From an uncultured Roseibium sp. (GTDB lineage: Bacteria > Pseudomonadota > Alphaproteobacteria > Rhizobiales > Stappiaceae): a DNA stretch of 64,000 nt. The stretch's first letter is position 1. Every line of letters begins with the position of its first letter. A program made the position numbers and the translations under genes. Below are positions 1-8,890 of the stretch, one piece after another. The stretch is taken from positions 6,032,501-6,096,500 of the forward strand of contig NZ_OY769915.1 in NCBI RefSeq assembly GCF_963669205.1. Direction: 5' to 3'. Below the pieces are notes generated by a model. The model had not been told where the DNA came from, searched no databases, and worked only from the letters and a program-made list of their open reading frames with translations.

Positions 1-436
1 TTGGAACCCCGTCTGCAACGCGCAGCGTTTCCAGCCGGATCAGCATCGTACCGAGCGGCACGTCGAGCTGGTTGGCAAGTAGCGCGTCGGCCTCTTCCAG
101 CGCCGAGCCGATCAGCCGACCGCTCGGCGAACGGTCCTGGCCGGAGACGATCTCGGAAAACCGCGTTCTCGGACCGATCGGGTAGCTGAGCGGCGCCGAG
201 GCGACAAATGTCCCCCGGCCCTGATCCGCACGCAGGATACCCTCCGATGTCAGCGCGGCGATCGCGCGGCGCACCGTGTGGCGGTTGACACCGAATCGCG
301 TGGCCAGACTGGATTCGGGCGGCAGCTTGCTGCCTTCCTCGAAAGCCCCGCTGATGATTTCGGCTTTCAGCGTTTCCATGATCTGGCGCCAGACCGCAAT
401 CCCGGCACTGCGGTCAAGTGAGGTTGTGTTCGTCAT
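1..436 (-). CDS. phnF: PhnF, GntR/HutC-family repressor of the phosphonate operon (partial)
   Basis: The reverse strand is open from an ATG at 436 to the window edge, giving about 145 codons; the C-terminus lies outside. The N-terminal ~70 residues form a GntR winged helix (IMETLKAEIISGAF, then LPPESSLATRFGVNRHTVRR), followed by the start of a UTRA/HutC effector domain (TFVASAPLSYPIG). It is divergent from phnGHIJKL, the classic position of PhnF, which in other bacteria represses phn genes. The intergenic space holds a palindrome that fits its operator. The effector is probably phosphate or a phosphonate derivative, which is inference. Confidence 0.9.
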   Translation of the reverse strand, partial: MTNTTSLDRSAGIAVWRQIMETLKAEIISGAFEEGSKLPPESSLATRFGVNRHTVRRAIAALTSEGILRADQGRGTFVASAPLSYPIGPRTRFSEIVSGQDRSPSGRLIGSALEEADALLANQLDVPLGTMLIRLETLRVADGVP

Positions 437-474
437 GTGCACGTCATCAAATTTCGGTACCAAAGAGTCAACTG

Positions 475-506
475 GATTATTTGTATAGACAAATAGACAA
501 ATAATC
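475..506. promoter_or_regulatory. Probable PhnF operator between phnF and phnG
   Basis: A perfect 10-bp inverted repeat, GATTATTTGT (475-484) and ACAAATAATC (497-506), has a 12-bp spacer. A second, nested palindrome TTTGTATAGACAAA lies at 480-493, and TAGACAAA occurs twice in tandem (486-493 and 494-501). The core resembles the TGGTATAGACCA operator described for mycobacterial PhnF. It sits about 40 bp upstream of phnF and 60 bp upstream of phnG, so one repressor could control both directions. Confidence 0.7.
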
Positions 507-566
507 AGTAGACAGAAGCTGTTTTCGACAGTCCCTCCTGTGACCGCCAACCTGAAGGCGCGCATC

Positions 567-1040
567 ATGACCGAAGCCACACCTTTGAACCCGGATGAGA
601 GCGGACATGCCGCCCGCCGGAAAATCATCGCAACGCTTGCCGCTGCATCACCTGAAGCCGTCGCTGATCGCTACCGGACCATCGACACCCCGGATTATAA
701 GTTGGTCCGCCAGCCGGAAACCGGTCTGGTTATGGTCCGCGGCCGCATGGGCGGCACCGGCAGCCCTTTCAACCTGGGTGAGGTCACGGTGACACGCTGC
801 GTCGTCAGGCTGGATACCGGGGAAACCGGCAGCGCCTACAGCCTCGGGCGCAACAAGGAAAAGGCACTCCAGTCCGCCGTGATCGACGCCCTGTGGCAAC
901 GTGCAGAGGCAAAAGAGCAAATCGAGACCGGTATCATCGCGCCGCTTGCTGCAGCGCAGGCCGGCAACCGCGAAACCGTCCGGGAAGAAACCGAGGCGAC
1001 GAAGGTCAATTTCTTCACAATGGTGCGGGGAGACAACTGA
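567..1040 (+). CDS. phnG: PhnG, C-P lyase core complex subunit
   Basis: 157 aa from the ATG at 567, which has an AAGG about 9 nt upstream; an in-frame GTG at 540 is less likely. PhnG forms the PhnGHIJ core with PhnH, PhnI and PhnJ and, with PhnI, helps couple phosphonate to ATP ribose. The family pattern is visible in the stretch VRGRMGGTGSPFNLGEVTVTR and in YSLGRNKEKA. It is the first gene of the operon, and its stop overlaps the phnH start (TGATG), implying translational coupling. Confidence 0.95.
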   Translation: MTEATPLNPDESGHAARRKIIATLAAASPEAVADRYRTIDTPDYKLVRQPETGLVMVRGRMGGTGSPFNLGEVTVTRCVVRLDTGETGSAYSLGRNKEKALQSAVIDALWQRAEAKEQIETGIIAPLAAAQAGNRETVREETEATKVNFFTMVRGDN

Positions 1041-1681
1041 TGGAAACGGCAACCGCAAACTCAGGCCCGAACGACAGGCAAGCGCCGCTCGCGGCCGGTT
1101 TCCCGGATCCGGTGCATGACGCGCAGGCCTGTTTTCGCGCGATCATGAACGCGATGGCGCGTCCGGGAACGCGCCAGGCGCTGAATACCGGCACGCTCAC
1201 GCCACCCGACCCGCTGACGCCCGCCGCGGCGGCAATCGCCCTGACGCTATTCGACTACGACACGCCGGTCTGGCTCGACCGGGCCCTGATGTCGTCGGAA
1301 CCCGTCAAGGCCTTCCTGCGCTTTCACACCGGCGCGCCGATTGTCTGCGAACCCGTTGATGCCGCGTTCGCGCTTGTCGGCGATCCCAAACAGCTGATCC
1401 CGCTTGCAAGCTTCAACCAGGGCTCGGCGGAGTACCCGGACGAATCGACCACGGTCATCCTGAGCGGACAGGAATTCGATACCTCGCAGAAGGTGACGCT
1501 GAGCGGTCCCGGCATCCGGGACACCGCCACGCTCGCGGTCAACCCGATCCCGCCGGTGTTCTGGGACCAGGTGATCAGCAACAACAGACAATTTCCCAGG
1601 GGAATTGACCTGATCTTCGCCGGCAAGACGGACATCGCCGCGCTGCCGCGCTCCACCAGCATCGTGCTTACGGAGGTTTGA
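1040..1681 (+). CDS. phnH: PhnH, C-P lyase core complex subunit
   Basis: 213 aa, starting at an ATG that shares one base with the phnG stop. PhnH is a subunit of the cytoplasmic C-P lyase core with no known catalytic residues of its own. Family features are the N-terminal DPVHDAQACFRAIMNAMARPG and the C-terminal NNRQFPRGIDLIFAG, as in E. coli PhnH. Three bases separate it from phnI, so the genes are co-transcribed. The length is normal and nothing is missing. Confidence 0.95.
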   Translation: METATANSGPNDRQAPLAAGFPDPVHDAQACFRAIMNAMARPGTRQALNTGTLTPPDPLTPAAAAIALTLFDYDTPVWLDRALMSSEPVKAFLRFHTGAPIVCEPVDAAFALVGDPKQLIPLASFNQGSAEYPDESTTVILSGQEFDTSQKVTLSGPGIRDTATLAVNPIPPVFWDQVISNNRQFPRGIDLIFAGKTDIAALPRSTSIVLTEV

Positions 1682-1684
1682 CAC

Positions 1685-2806
1685 ATGTATGTCGCCGTCA
1701 AGGGTGGCGAGAAAGCCATCCGCAACGCTCACAAGCTCCTGGCAAAACGCCGCAGGGGTGACACCTCCGTTCCGGCCCTGACGCTGGAACAGATCGCCGA
1801 ACAGCTTGCCCATTCCGTTGCCCGCGTGATGGGCGAAGGCTCCCTTTACGACGAAACGCTTGCCGCCCTGGCAATCAAGCAGTCCCGGGGCGATCTGATC
1901 GAAGCCGCGTTCCTGATGCGCGCCTATCGCACCACACTGCCGCGCTTCGGCTACAGCCAGCCCGTCGATACCGCAAGGATGCTGGTCGAACGCCGCGTCT
2001 CGGCCACCTACAAGGATCTGCCGGGCGGACAGGTGCTCGGCCCGACCTTCGACTACAGCCACCGGCTTCTGGATTTTGCGCTGGCCGCGGAAGACGATCA
2101 CGCAGAGCCGGCCGCCGAAATGGCAACCGTACAGGACGAGGCCATGCCGCGGGTGACCGATCTGCTCGGCGACGAGGGCCTGATGGAACCCGACCAGATC
2201 GCGGACGAGGACGCGCCTGTCGGAGACCTGACCCGCGAACCGCTGTCCTTTCCGGCCGACCGGGACCTGCGCCTGCAGAATCTTGCGCGCGGCGACGAGG
2301 GCTTTCTGCTCGCGCTCGCCTATTCGACACAGCGCGGTTACGGCCGCACGCACCCGTTTGCCGGTGAAATCCGCTACGGCGAAGTCGAGGTCGCGTTCTT
2401 CGCGGAGGAACTGGGCTTTGAAGTGACACTTGGCTCGATCAAGGTGACCGAGTGCCAGATGGTCAACCAGTTCAAGGGGTCCGCTAAGGCGGCACCGACA
2501 TTCACGCGCGGTTACGGGCTGGTGTTCGGGCAGGTCGAGCGCAAGGCCATGTCGATGGCCATGGTCGACCGGTCCCTGCGCTGGCAGGAACTCGGTGAAG
2601 AGCCGGTCGCCCCCGCACAGGACATCGAGTTCGTCCTCTCCCATTCCGACAACATCCAGGCGACGGGTTTCGTCGAACACCTCAAGCTACCCCACTATGT
2701 CGACTTCCAGGCCGAGCTCGATCTCGTGCGCCGCATGCGGGCCGAATGGTTTGAAAAACGCCGGCAGGAAGAGGCCGGCGATGCTGCGCAGGAGGCTGCA
2801 GAATGA
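1685..2806 (+). CDS. phnI: PhnI, nucleosidase subunit of C-P lyase
   Basis: 373 aa, full length. PhnI displaces adenine from ATP with methylphosphonate to give alpha-D-ribose 1-methylphosphonate 5-triphosphate, working with PhnGHL. The start MYVAVKGGEKAI and the central RGDEGFLLALAYSTQRGYGR match the family. The C-terminus is charged (EKRRQEEAGDAAQEAAE). The stop overlaps the phnJ ATG by four bases (ATGA). Confidence 0.96.
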   Translation: MYVAVKGGEKAIRNAHKLLAKRRRGDTSVPALTLEQIAEQLAHSVARVMGEGSLYDETLAALAIKQSRGDLIEAAFLMRAYRTTLPRFGYSQPVDTARMLVERRVSATYKDLPGGQVLGPTFDYSHRLLDFALAAEDDHAEPAAEMATVQDEAMPRVTDLLGDEGLMEPDQIADEDAPVGDLTREPLSFPADRDLRLQNLARGDEGFLLALAYSTQRGYGRTHPFAGEIRYGEVEVAFFAEELGFEVTLGSIKVTECQMVNQFKGSAKAAPTFTRGYGLVFGQVERKAMSMAMVDRSLRWQELGEEPVAPAQDIEFVLSHSDNIQATGFVEHLKLPHYVDFQAELDLVRRMRAEWFEKRRQEEAGDAAQEAAE

Positions 2807-3732
2807 GCGACACAGCACAGCTCTACGATCAGGGCGAATACAATTTCGCCTATCTCGACGAACAGACGAAGCGCATGATCCGCCGCGCGATCCTGAAGGG
2901 GATCGCGATCCCGGGCTACCAGGTGCCGTTCGCCTCGCGCGAGATGCCGATGCCCTATGGCTGGGGCACGGGCGGCGTGCAGGTGACCGCCTCGATCCTC
3001 GGCAGGGACGATTGTCTCAAGATGATCGACCAGGGATCCGACGACACCACCAATGCGGTCTCGCTGCGCGGCTTCTTTGAAAAGACCGCCGGTATCCGGA
3101 CGACCTTCGAAACCCCCGAAGCAACCGTCATCCAGACCCGGCACCGCATCCCGGAAAAGGCCCTGACCGAAGACCAGGTCCTGGTGTTCCAGGTTCCGAT
3201 CCCCGAACCGCTTCGCTTTCTGGAGCCGAGGGAAACCGAGACCCGGAAGATGCATGCGCTTGAGGATTACGGCCTCATGCACGTGAAGCTTTACGAGGAC
3301 ATAGCAAAGAACGGCCATATTGCGACCACGTATGCCTATCCGGTCAAGGTCAACGACCGATACGTGATGGACCCCTCGCCGACGCCCAAGTTCGACAACC
3401 CGAAGATCGACGAAATGGCGGCGCTGCAGCTTTACGGCGCCGGCCGCGAAAAGCGGATCTACGCGATCCCGCCTTACACCAAGGTCAAGAGCCTCGACTT
3501 CGAGGACTACCCGTTCGAGGTTCAGAAATTCGACAAGCCCTGCGGCCTTTGCGGCGCGGAAAATGTCTACCTCGATGAAGTCATTCTCGATGACAAAGGC
3601 GGACGCATGTTCGTCTGTTCCGACAGTGACTATTGCGAAGAGCGCCGCGCAGCCGGCCACCTCGGCCCGATGGCGGCCGATCCGGCGGCGGCCCAGATCG
3701 GCAGCACCAACCTCCAGGAGACGACCCGATGA
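2803..3732 (+). CDS. phnJ: PhnJ, radical-SAM C-P lyase
   Basis: 309 aa. PhnJ cleaves the carbon-phosphorus bond of ribose 1-methylphosphonate 5-phosphate, giving the alkane and 5-phosphoribosyl 1,2-cyclic phosphate. The four conserved cysteines are at 247, 250, 272 and 278, exactly six residues later than Cys241, 244, 266 and 272 of the E. coli enzyme. The radical glycine corresponds to Gly38 (IPGYQVPF). All catalytic positions are intact, so the locus should be functional. The stop overlaps the phnK ATG (ATGA). Confidence 0.98.
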   Translation: MSDTAQLYDQGEYNFAYLDEQTKRMIRRAILKGIAIPGYQVPFASREMPMPYGWGTGGVQVTASILGRDDCLKMIDQGSDDTTNAVSLRGFFEKTAGIRTTFETPEATVIQTRHRIPEKALTEDQVLVFQVPIPEPLRFLEPRETETRKMHALEDYGLMHVKLYEDIAKNGHIATTYAYPVKVNDRYVMDPSPTPKFDNPKIDEMAALQLYGAGREKRIYAIPPYTKVKSLDFEDYPFEVQKFDKPCGLCGAENVYLDEVILDDKGGRMFVCSDSDYCEERRAAGHLGPMAADPAAAQIGSTNLQETTR

Positions 3733-4517
3733 GCGTGTTCGCTTCCGAAGACCCGCTTCTGCAGGTTCACAATGTCACCCGCTACTACGGCGACAGGATC
3801 GGCTGCGCCGACGTGTCGTTCGACCTCTGGCCCGGTGAGGTCCTCGCCGTCGTCGGGGAAAGCGGATCGGGCAAGACCACCCTGCTCAACTGCCTGTCCA
3901 CCCGCCTTGCGCCGACGACGGGCGCGATCGAATACCGGATGCGCGACGGCACGATGCGCAATCTCTACCAGCTGACGGAGGCGGAACGGCGCCTGCTGAT
4001 GCGCACGGACTGGGGCTTCGTTCATCAGAACGCGGCGGACGGACTGCGCATGACGGTGTCGGCGGGTGCCAATGTGGGCGAACGGCTGATGGCCGTCGGC
4101 GAACGCCACTACGGCAATATCCGCTCCACCGCCGATGACTGGCTCGGCAGGGTGGAAATCGAAAGCGACCGGATTGACGACGATCCCCGGTCCTTCTCCG
4201 GCGGCATGCGCCAGCGCCTGCAGATTGCCCGCAATCTCGTCACACATCCGCGCCTCGTGTTCATGGACGAGCCGACGGGGGGACTGGACGTTTCGGTCCA
4301 GGCAAGACTTCTCGACCTGTTGCGGCGTCTCGTGGCGGACCTCGGCCTGTCGGTCGTGATCGTGACCCATGACCTCGCCGTTGCCCGTCTGCTGTCGCAC
4401 CGGATCATGGTCATGCGCCACGGCAATGTCATCGAGGCAGGTCTGACCGACCAGGTGCTCGACGATCCGCGCGAGCCCTACACGCAGCTCCTCGTATCCT
4501 CCATTCTTCAAGTCTGA
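3729..4517 (+). CDS. phnK: PhnK, ABC-type ATPase associated with C-P lyase
   Basis: 262 aa from the ATG overlapping the phnJ stop. It shows Walker A GESGSGKTT, signature SGGMRQR, Walker B LVFMDEPTGGLD and the switch histidine in VIVTHDLAVA. PhnK docks on the PhnGHIJ core and drives its turnover with ATP; it is not part of a membrane importer even though it resembles oligopeptide ABC ATPases. No permease or phosphonate-binding protein lies nearby, so phnCDE must be elsewhere. Confidence 0.95.
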   Translation: MSVFASEDPLLQVHNVTRYYGDRIGCADVSFDLWPGEVLAVVGESGSGKTTLLNCLSTRLAPTTGAIEYRMRDGTMRNLYQLTEAERRLLMRTDWGFVHQNAADGLRMTVSAGANVGERLMAVGERHYGNIRSTADDWLGRVEIESDRIDDDPRSFSGGMRQRLQIARNLVTHPRLVFMDEPTGGLDVSVQARLLDLLRRLVADLGLSVVIVTHDLAVARLLSHRIMVMRHGNVIEAGLTDQVLDDPREPYTQLLVSSILQV

Positions 4518-4533
4518 GCGAGGTATCTTTCTC

Positions 4534-5238
4534 ATGCCCGTCCGCCTCTATCTCAACAGTGTCTCGAAGTCCTTCACCATGCATTTGCAGGACGGGACCG
4601 TCATCCCGGTGGTCGACAAGGTGGAATTCTCCGTAAACGCAGGAGAATGCGTCGTGCTCGGTGGTCCCTCCGGGGCCGGCAAGAGTTCCATCCTGAAAAT
4701 GATCTACGGAAACTACCGCTGCGACTCAGGCCAGATCCTGGTCACGATCGGCGACGACATCATCAATGTTGCCGCGTCCGAGCCGCGCGAGATTCTGAAG
4801 CTGCGCGAAAACACGATCGGCTATGTCAGCCAGTTTCTGCGCACCATCCCGCGGGTTTCGGCCGAGGAAGTGGTGGCGGAACCGCTCGTGGCGCAAGGCT
4901 CCGGCGAAGCGGAAGCCGTCGACAGGGCCCGTGGCCTTCTCACCCGGCTGAATGTTCCCGAACGGCTCTGGACCCTGCCACCGGCAACCTTTTCCGGCGG
5001 CGAACAACAGCGCGTGAACATCGCGCGTGGCTTCATTGCCCACTACCCGATCCTTCTGCTCGACGAACCGACGGCCTCGCTCGACGCCGCCAACCGGGCG
5101 GTCGTGGTGCGTCTCGTCCAGGAAAAGAAGGAACAGGGCGTGGCGATGGTCGGCATTCTCCATGATCAGGATGTGCGTGAGGAAATCGCCGACCGGATCA
5201 TTGACGTCACCGCATTTGCCGCCGAAGCCGCCGCCTGA
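4534..5238 (+). CDS. phnL: PhnL, ABC-type ATPase associated with C-P lyase
   Basis: 234 aa. Walker A is GGPSGAGKSS, the signature SGGEQQR and Walker B LLLDEPTASLD. PhnL is the second ABC protein of the C-P lyase complex and binds on top of PhnK. It follows phnK after 16 bases. The length fits the family. The next ~110 bases up to the DUF1045 gene show no clear terminator, so transcription probably continues. Confidence 0.95.
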   Translation: MPVRLYLNSVSKSFTMHLQDGTVIPVVDKVEFSVNAGECVVLGGPSGAGKSSILKMIYGNYRCDSGQILVTIGDDIINVAASEPREILKLRENTIGYVSQFLRTIPRVSAEEVVAEPLVAQGSGEAEAVDRARGLLTRLNVPERLWTLPPATFSGGEQQRVNIARGFIAHYPILLLDEPTASLDAANRAVVVRLVQEKKEQGVAMVGILHDQDVREEIADRIIDVTAFAAEAAA

Positions 5239-5348
5239 ACGCGCCGGCAAACGAAACAGTTGCGGACGGGAGCAAACTGTCACAGAACAGTCACCTCCCG
5301 CCGTTACGCCAGCCTCCTGGCCTTGGAAACAAAATCCGTGATACCGAC

Positions 5349-6098
5349 ATGCGCTACGCGATCTATTTTGCCGCCGATGCTGACGACACCCTGATGCGGC
5401 TGGGCAACGCCTGGCTCGGGCGCGACCCGTTTACCTCGGCTGGTCTGGACGTGCCCGGACTGACGGGCATGACGGCATCTCGATTTCGCGAACTGACGGC
5501 GGATCCGCGCCGATACGGCTTTCACGGAACGCTGAAAGCGCCCTTTCATCTGAAGCCCGGCGTGGATGTGGCCGGTCTGGTCACCGCCTGCAGAGAGTTT
5601 GCATCCGAAATCGCCCCGTTCCTTATCGACGGCCTGAACGTCAATCTTCTCGGCAAGTTTCTCGCCCTGACACCGGACCGGCCCCAACAGGCCCTGTCTT
5701 CCTTCGCTTCACTCTGCGTACGTCGTTTCGATCCGTATCGCGCGCCCCTGTCGGAGGCCGACCTTGAGCGTCGCCGGAAGAGCGGGCTGACGCCGAAACA
5801 GGACTCATACCTCACCGACTGGGGTTACCCCTACATTTTCGAAGAACTCCGCTTTCACATGACCTTGTCGAACAAGCTCGACAACGAGGACGAAGCGGCC
5901 GAACTCGAGGCAGCCGCCAAGTCCCATTTTTCCGGGGTGACCGGCAAGGAGCGCCTGTGCGGTTCCTTCGCCCTCTACCAGGAACCGGAGCGTGGTGCTC
6001 CGTTTGATGTTCACACCGTGTTTCAGCTGACCGGCACCACGCCCGCAAGGTCGGCGGAAACCCCGTCCGCCCGCCCGACCGACAAGGAGAATGCATGA
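5349..6098 (+). CDS. DUF1045 protein, 2H-phosphoesterase-like, phosphonate-operon associated
   Basis: 249 aa. The family (PF06299, TIGR03223) is known only by its place in C-P lyase operons. Two H-x-T motifs are visible, YGFHGTLKAPF in the N-terminal half and RFHMTLSNKL in the C-terminal half. This is the signature of the 2H superfamily, which hydrolyses cyclic phosphates or 2',5' bonds. The gene lies between phnL and phnM and its stop overlaps the phnM start (ATGA). No phnP lies in the window. I infer that it may open the 1,2-cyclic phosphate made by PhnJ, the PhnP step, but this is not shown. Confidence 0.88.
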   Translation: MRYAIYFAADADDTLMRLGNAWLGRDPFTSAGLDVPGLTGMTASRFRELTADPRRYGFHGTLKAPFHLKPGVDVAGLVTACREFASEIAPFLIDGLNVNLLGKFLALTPDRPQQALSSFASLCVRRFDPYRAPLSEADLERRRKSGLTPKQDSYLTDWGYPYIFEELRFHMTLSNKLDNEDEAAELEAAAKSHFSGVTGKERLCGSFALYQEPERGAPFDVHTVFQLTGTTPARSAETPSARPTDKENA

Positions 6099-7240
6099 CC
6101 ACGCATCCAAAAGTCTTCAAAAACGCCCGTCTTGTTCTTGCGGACGAGGTGATTGACGGGTCCCTGAGCGTGCATGCCGGCGGTGCCATCGAAGCTGTTG
6201 CAACCCCGAGCAATGTCGACGGGCATGACTGTGAGGGTGACTATCTGCTGCCCGGGCTGATCGAACTGCACACCGACCATCTGGAAACACACTATGCGCC
6301 CCGGCCGAAGGTGCGCTGGAACACGGTCTCCGCTGTTCAGGCCCATGACGCCCAGATCGCCTGCGCAGGGATCACCACGGTTTTCGATGCACTCCGTGTG
6401 GGAATGGATGAGGATGCGGACCTGCGCTATTCCGACATGCGCGCGCTTGCCGATGCGATCGAGACGGGACAGCGCGAACACCGTCTGCGCGCGGACCACT
6501 TCATCCATTTGCGCTGTGAAGTCTCCGCCCCCGATGTGCTGAGCGCTTACGAAGTCTTCCAGGAGGATGACAGCATCCGCCTGATTTCGCTGATGGATCA
6601 CACGCCCGGCCAGAGACAGTTCGTGTCCCTGAACGCCTACAAGACCTACTACCAGGGCAAGAAGGGTTTCTCCGACGCGGAAATGGACGAGTTCATCCGC
6701 CGCCGTCAGGCGCGCGCGAGCGGCCTTGCCCCCGACAATCGCAGGAAATTGTCCGCGATCGCCCAGGAAAAGGGGATCGCAATCGCCAGTCATGACGATG
6801 CGACCGTGGACCACGTGGAAGAGGCGGTAGCACTGAAGACGAAGATTGCCGAGTTCCCGACGACACTCGAAGCCGCCAGAGCATCCCACGAGGCGGGCAT
6901 GGCGGTCCTGATGGGAGCGCCGAACGTCGTGCGCGGCGGCTCGCACTCCGGCAACGTGTCCGCCCGCGAGCTGGCCGAAGCGGGTTATCTCGACGTGCTT
7001 TCCTCCGACTATGTACCTGTTTCGCTCGTCCAGGCGGCTTTTCAGCTCGCCGACGAAATCGAAACCATCGATTTGCCCAAGGCGGTTGCCATGGTGACGT
7101 CCAGTCCGGCGCATGCGATCGGCCTCACCGACCGGGGCAGCCTCGCGCCGGGTCTGCGCGCTGACATGATACAGGTCAGGCTCGTCGGCAACGTCCCGAT
7201 CGTGCGCGGTGTCTGGCGCGAGGGCAGGCGCGTTGCCTGA
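6095..7240 (+). CDS. phnM: PhnM, ribose 1-methylphosphonate 5-triphosphate diphosphatase
   Basis: 381 aa, amidohydrolase superfamily. PhnM removes pyrophosphate from ribose 1-methylphosphonate 5-triphosphate to make the PhnJ substrate. Metal-binding features include the PGLIELHTDHLE stretch near residue 55, SHDDATVDHV and the late GSHSGNVSAREL, with LSSDYVP near residue 305. It is translationally coupled to the DUF1045 gene upstream and to phnN downstream. Confidence 0.95.
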   Translation: MTTHPKVFKNARLVLADEVIDGSLSVHAGGAIEAVATPSNVDGHDCEGDYLLPGLIELHTDHLETHYAPRPKVRWNTVSAVQAHDAQIACAGITTVFDALRVGMDEDADLRYSDMRALADAIETGQREHRLRADHFIHLRCEVSAPDVLSAYEVFQEDDSIRLISLMDHTPGQRQFVSLNAYKTYYQGKKGFSDAEMDEFIRRRQARASGLAPDNRRKLSAIAQEKGIAIASHDDATVDHVEEAVALKTKIAEFPTTLEAARASHEAGMAVLMGAPNVVRGGSHSGNVSARELAEAGYLDVLSSDYVPVSLVQAAFQLADEIETIDLPKAVAMVTSSPAHAIGLTDRGSLAPGLRADMIQVRLVGNVPIVRGVWREGRRVA

Positions 7241-7811
7241 TATTTCCACAAGGCCGGATCAAAAGCTCGGACCGGGCCGGATGGTGCTGGTTGTCGGCCC
7301 GAGCGGGGCCGGCAAGGACACCTTGATGTCCGCGCTCCGGGACAGACTGAAAGACCACACCGGTGTGCACTTCGCCCGCCGGGCAATCACGCGCGAATGC
7401 GACCCGGACGCGGAAGACCACGAAACACTGACGCGCCCTGAGTTCGACAGGCTCGTTGCTAGCGGTCAAACGGCGCTTTCCTGGGAAGCCCACGGGCTTG
7501 GTTATGTCATTCCGGACACCTGTGACGCCCGTATCCGTGCCGGCGAAACGGTGATTGCCAACGGGTCGAGACGCGTGTTGCAGCGCGCGGCAGACAAGTA
7601 TCAAACCGCCATTGTCCTGCTGATCACCGCACCGATCGACATTCTTGCAGACCGTCTCGCCGCGCGCGGGCGGGAAAGCAAGTCCGATATCGAAAAGCGC
7701 CTTGCGCGCGCGGACCTGGAACCGCAGGACGTCGCCAACCTCGTCCGCATCGAAAACACGGGCACCATCGAAGACGGTGTTGAACGGATGCTGCGCGCTC
7801 TGAAGCTCTGA
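7233..7811 (+). CDS. phnN: PhnN, ribose 1,5-bisphosphate phosphokinase
   Basis: 192 aa from a TTG at 7233 preceded by AGGG at a good distance and overlapping the phnM stop; a GTG at 7209 in the same frame has no ribosome site. The P-loop is GPSGAGKDT and the fold is guanylate-kinase-like. PhnN makes PRPP from ribose 1,5-bisphosphate, the final step of the salvage branch. The operon ends here, facing the convergent deacetylase gene 56 bp away. Confidence 0.93.
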   Translation: MPDISTRPDQKLGPGRMVLVVGPSGAGKDTLMSALRDRLKDHTGVHFARRAITRECDPDAEDHETLTRPEFDRLVASGQTALSWEAHGLGYVIPDTCDARIRAGETVIANGSRRVLQRAADKYQTAIVLLITAPIDILADRLAARGRESKSDIEKRLARADLEPQDVANLVRIENTGTIEDGVERMLRALKL

Positions 7812-7867
7812 CGCTGCGCGGAAATGTGGGCTTGCAGGCACGGGTTTCCCGTAACGCTGCGGACTTT

Positions 7868-8659
7868 CTAAAGATCCCGGTAGCTGATCAGCTCAATCCC
7901 GAGGTGATCGATTTCGCGCCGGACCGCGGGGTTGGTGAGCGTCTCAAGACAGGTGACCCGGTCCGCGCGCACATCCTCATATCCCGGATGACCCAGGGCG
8001 GCCAGTTCACCGCAATTGGTCGCCGGGTGATCGATGAAAATGTGCGTCCCGGGCGCCAGCCCGCCCAGCGCTTCCACAAAGGACGAGATTCGGGCCTGGC
8101 TGTCTCGCGGATGTGCAGGATAGGGAACGAACCTCGGCAGTTCGTCCTTGAACGGATCGTCCAGAAGTCCGAATTCGGCACAGAGCCCGGAGACAACGTC
8201 ACCCAGTCGCGGATCGAAATCGGCAAAGTGCCGTGTCATGTGACAGCTGATATGCGAAGCAGCGGGGAAGAGGTCGAGCCCCAGCTCGATCTGGGCCCTG
8301 AATTCCGCGGCGACTTCCTCGATGCTCCATTGCCGGCCGCTCAGCGACGGCCGGTCCTCACCGGGCCGCTCCTGCAACAACGGCAGGAAATTGCCATGCC
8401 GGTCGACAAGGCTCGGAGCATGTGTCATGGGGCGCCATTTCACGGCGTCCCATTCGCTGGTCAGCGTCAGATGAATGCCGATATCGATGTCGGAACAGTC
8501 CTTGAAAAGCCGCGCCGCATCCGCCACCCAGGCACAGGGCATCATCACTTCGACACTGCCCGCGATCCCGTCGGTGCAGGCGTTCAGGCATCCTTGGTTG
8601 GACGCCCAACAAGAGCCGGCGTCATCGGCCCGCACAAGCAATCTGACTTTCTCCGCCAC
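7868..8659 (-). CDS. ChbG/HpnK (YdjC)-family carbohydrate deacetylase
   Basis: 263 aa. The N-terminus VRLLVRADDAG carries the family's DD metal motif, followed by GIHLTLTSEW with the second metal-binding histidine and SHISCHMTRHF with a third histidine cluster. Relatives remove N-acetyl groups from chitooligosaccharides or hopanoid intermediates; the substrate here is unknown. It stands alone, convergent with phnN, with a miniature element in its 5' flank. It is not obviously part of phosphonate use. Confidence 0.85.
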   Translation of the reverse strand: MAEKVRLLVRADDAGSCWASNQGCLNACTDGIAGSVEVMMPCAWVADAARLFKDCSDIDIGIHLTLTSEWDAVKWRPMTHAPSLVDRHGNFLPLLQERPGEDRPSLSGRQWSIEEVAAEFRAQIELGLDLFPAASHISCHMTRHFADFDPRLGDVVSGLCAEFGLLDDPFKDELPRFVPYPAHPRDSQARISSFVEALGGLAPGTHIFIDHPATNCGELAALGHPGYEDVRADRVTCLETLTNPAVRREIDHLGIELISYRDL

Positions 8660-8890
8660 GACCCGTAATCCCGCTTCTATCCGGAACGATCAAAGCACAG
8701 TCTACCCTGCTTGTGCGAACTGTCATTGCCATGAATTGACGCATTAGAAACGGCCAACGGGTTTGTTTAGAGAATGCCCTAGCGTCGAGCTTGTGAATAC
8801 GTGCAAGATCGAGAATTTGATGAATATTTGTGCAAGCTCAAAAATCTACAACTAAAAATCCAAAAACCTTTTCTTTGAGTGCACACTCGC

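Noticed and set aside
437..566. Possible Pho box upstream of phnG
   Set aside because: CTGT and GACAG pieces occur but not with the 7-4-7 spacing of a Pho box.
1247..2680. A 477-codon open frame on the - strand across phnH and phnI
   Set aside because: It crosses two confirmed phn genes and has no domain.
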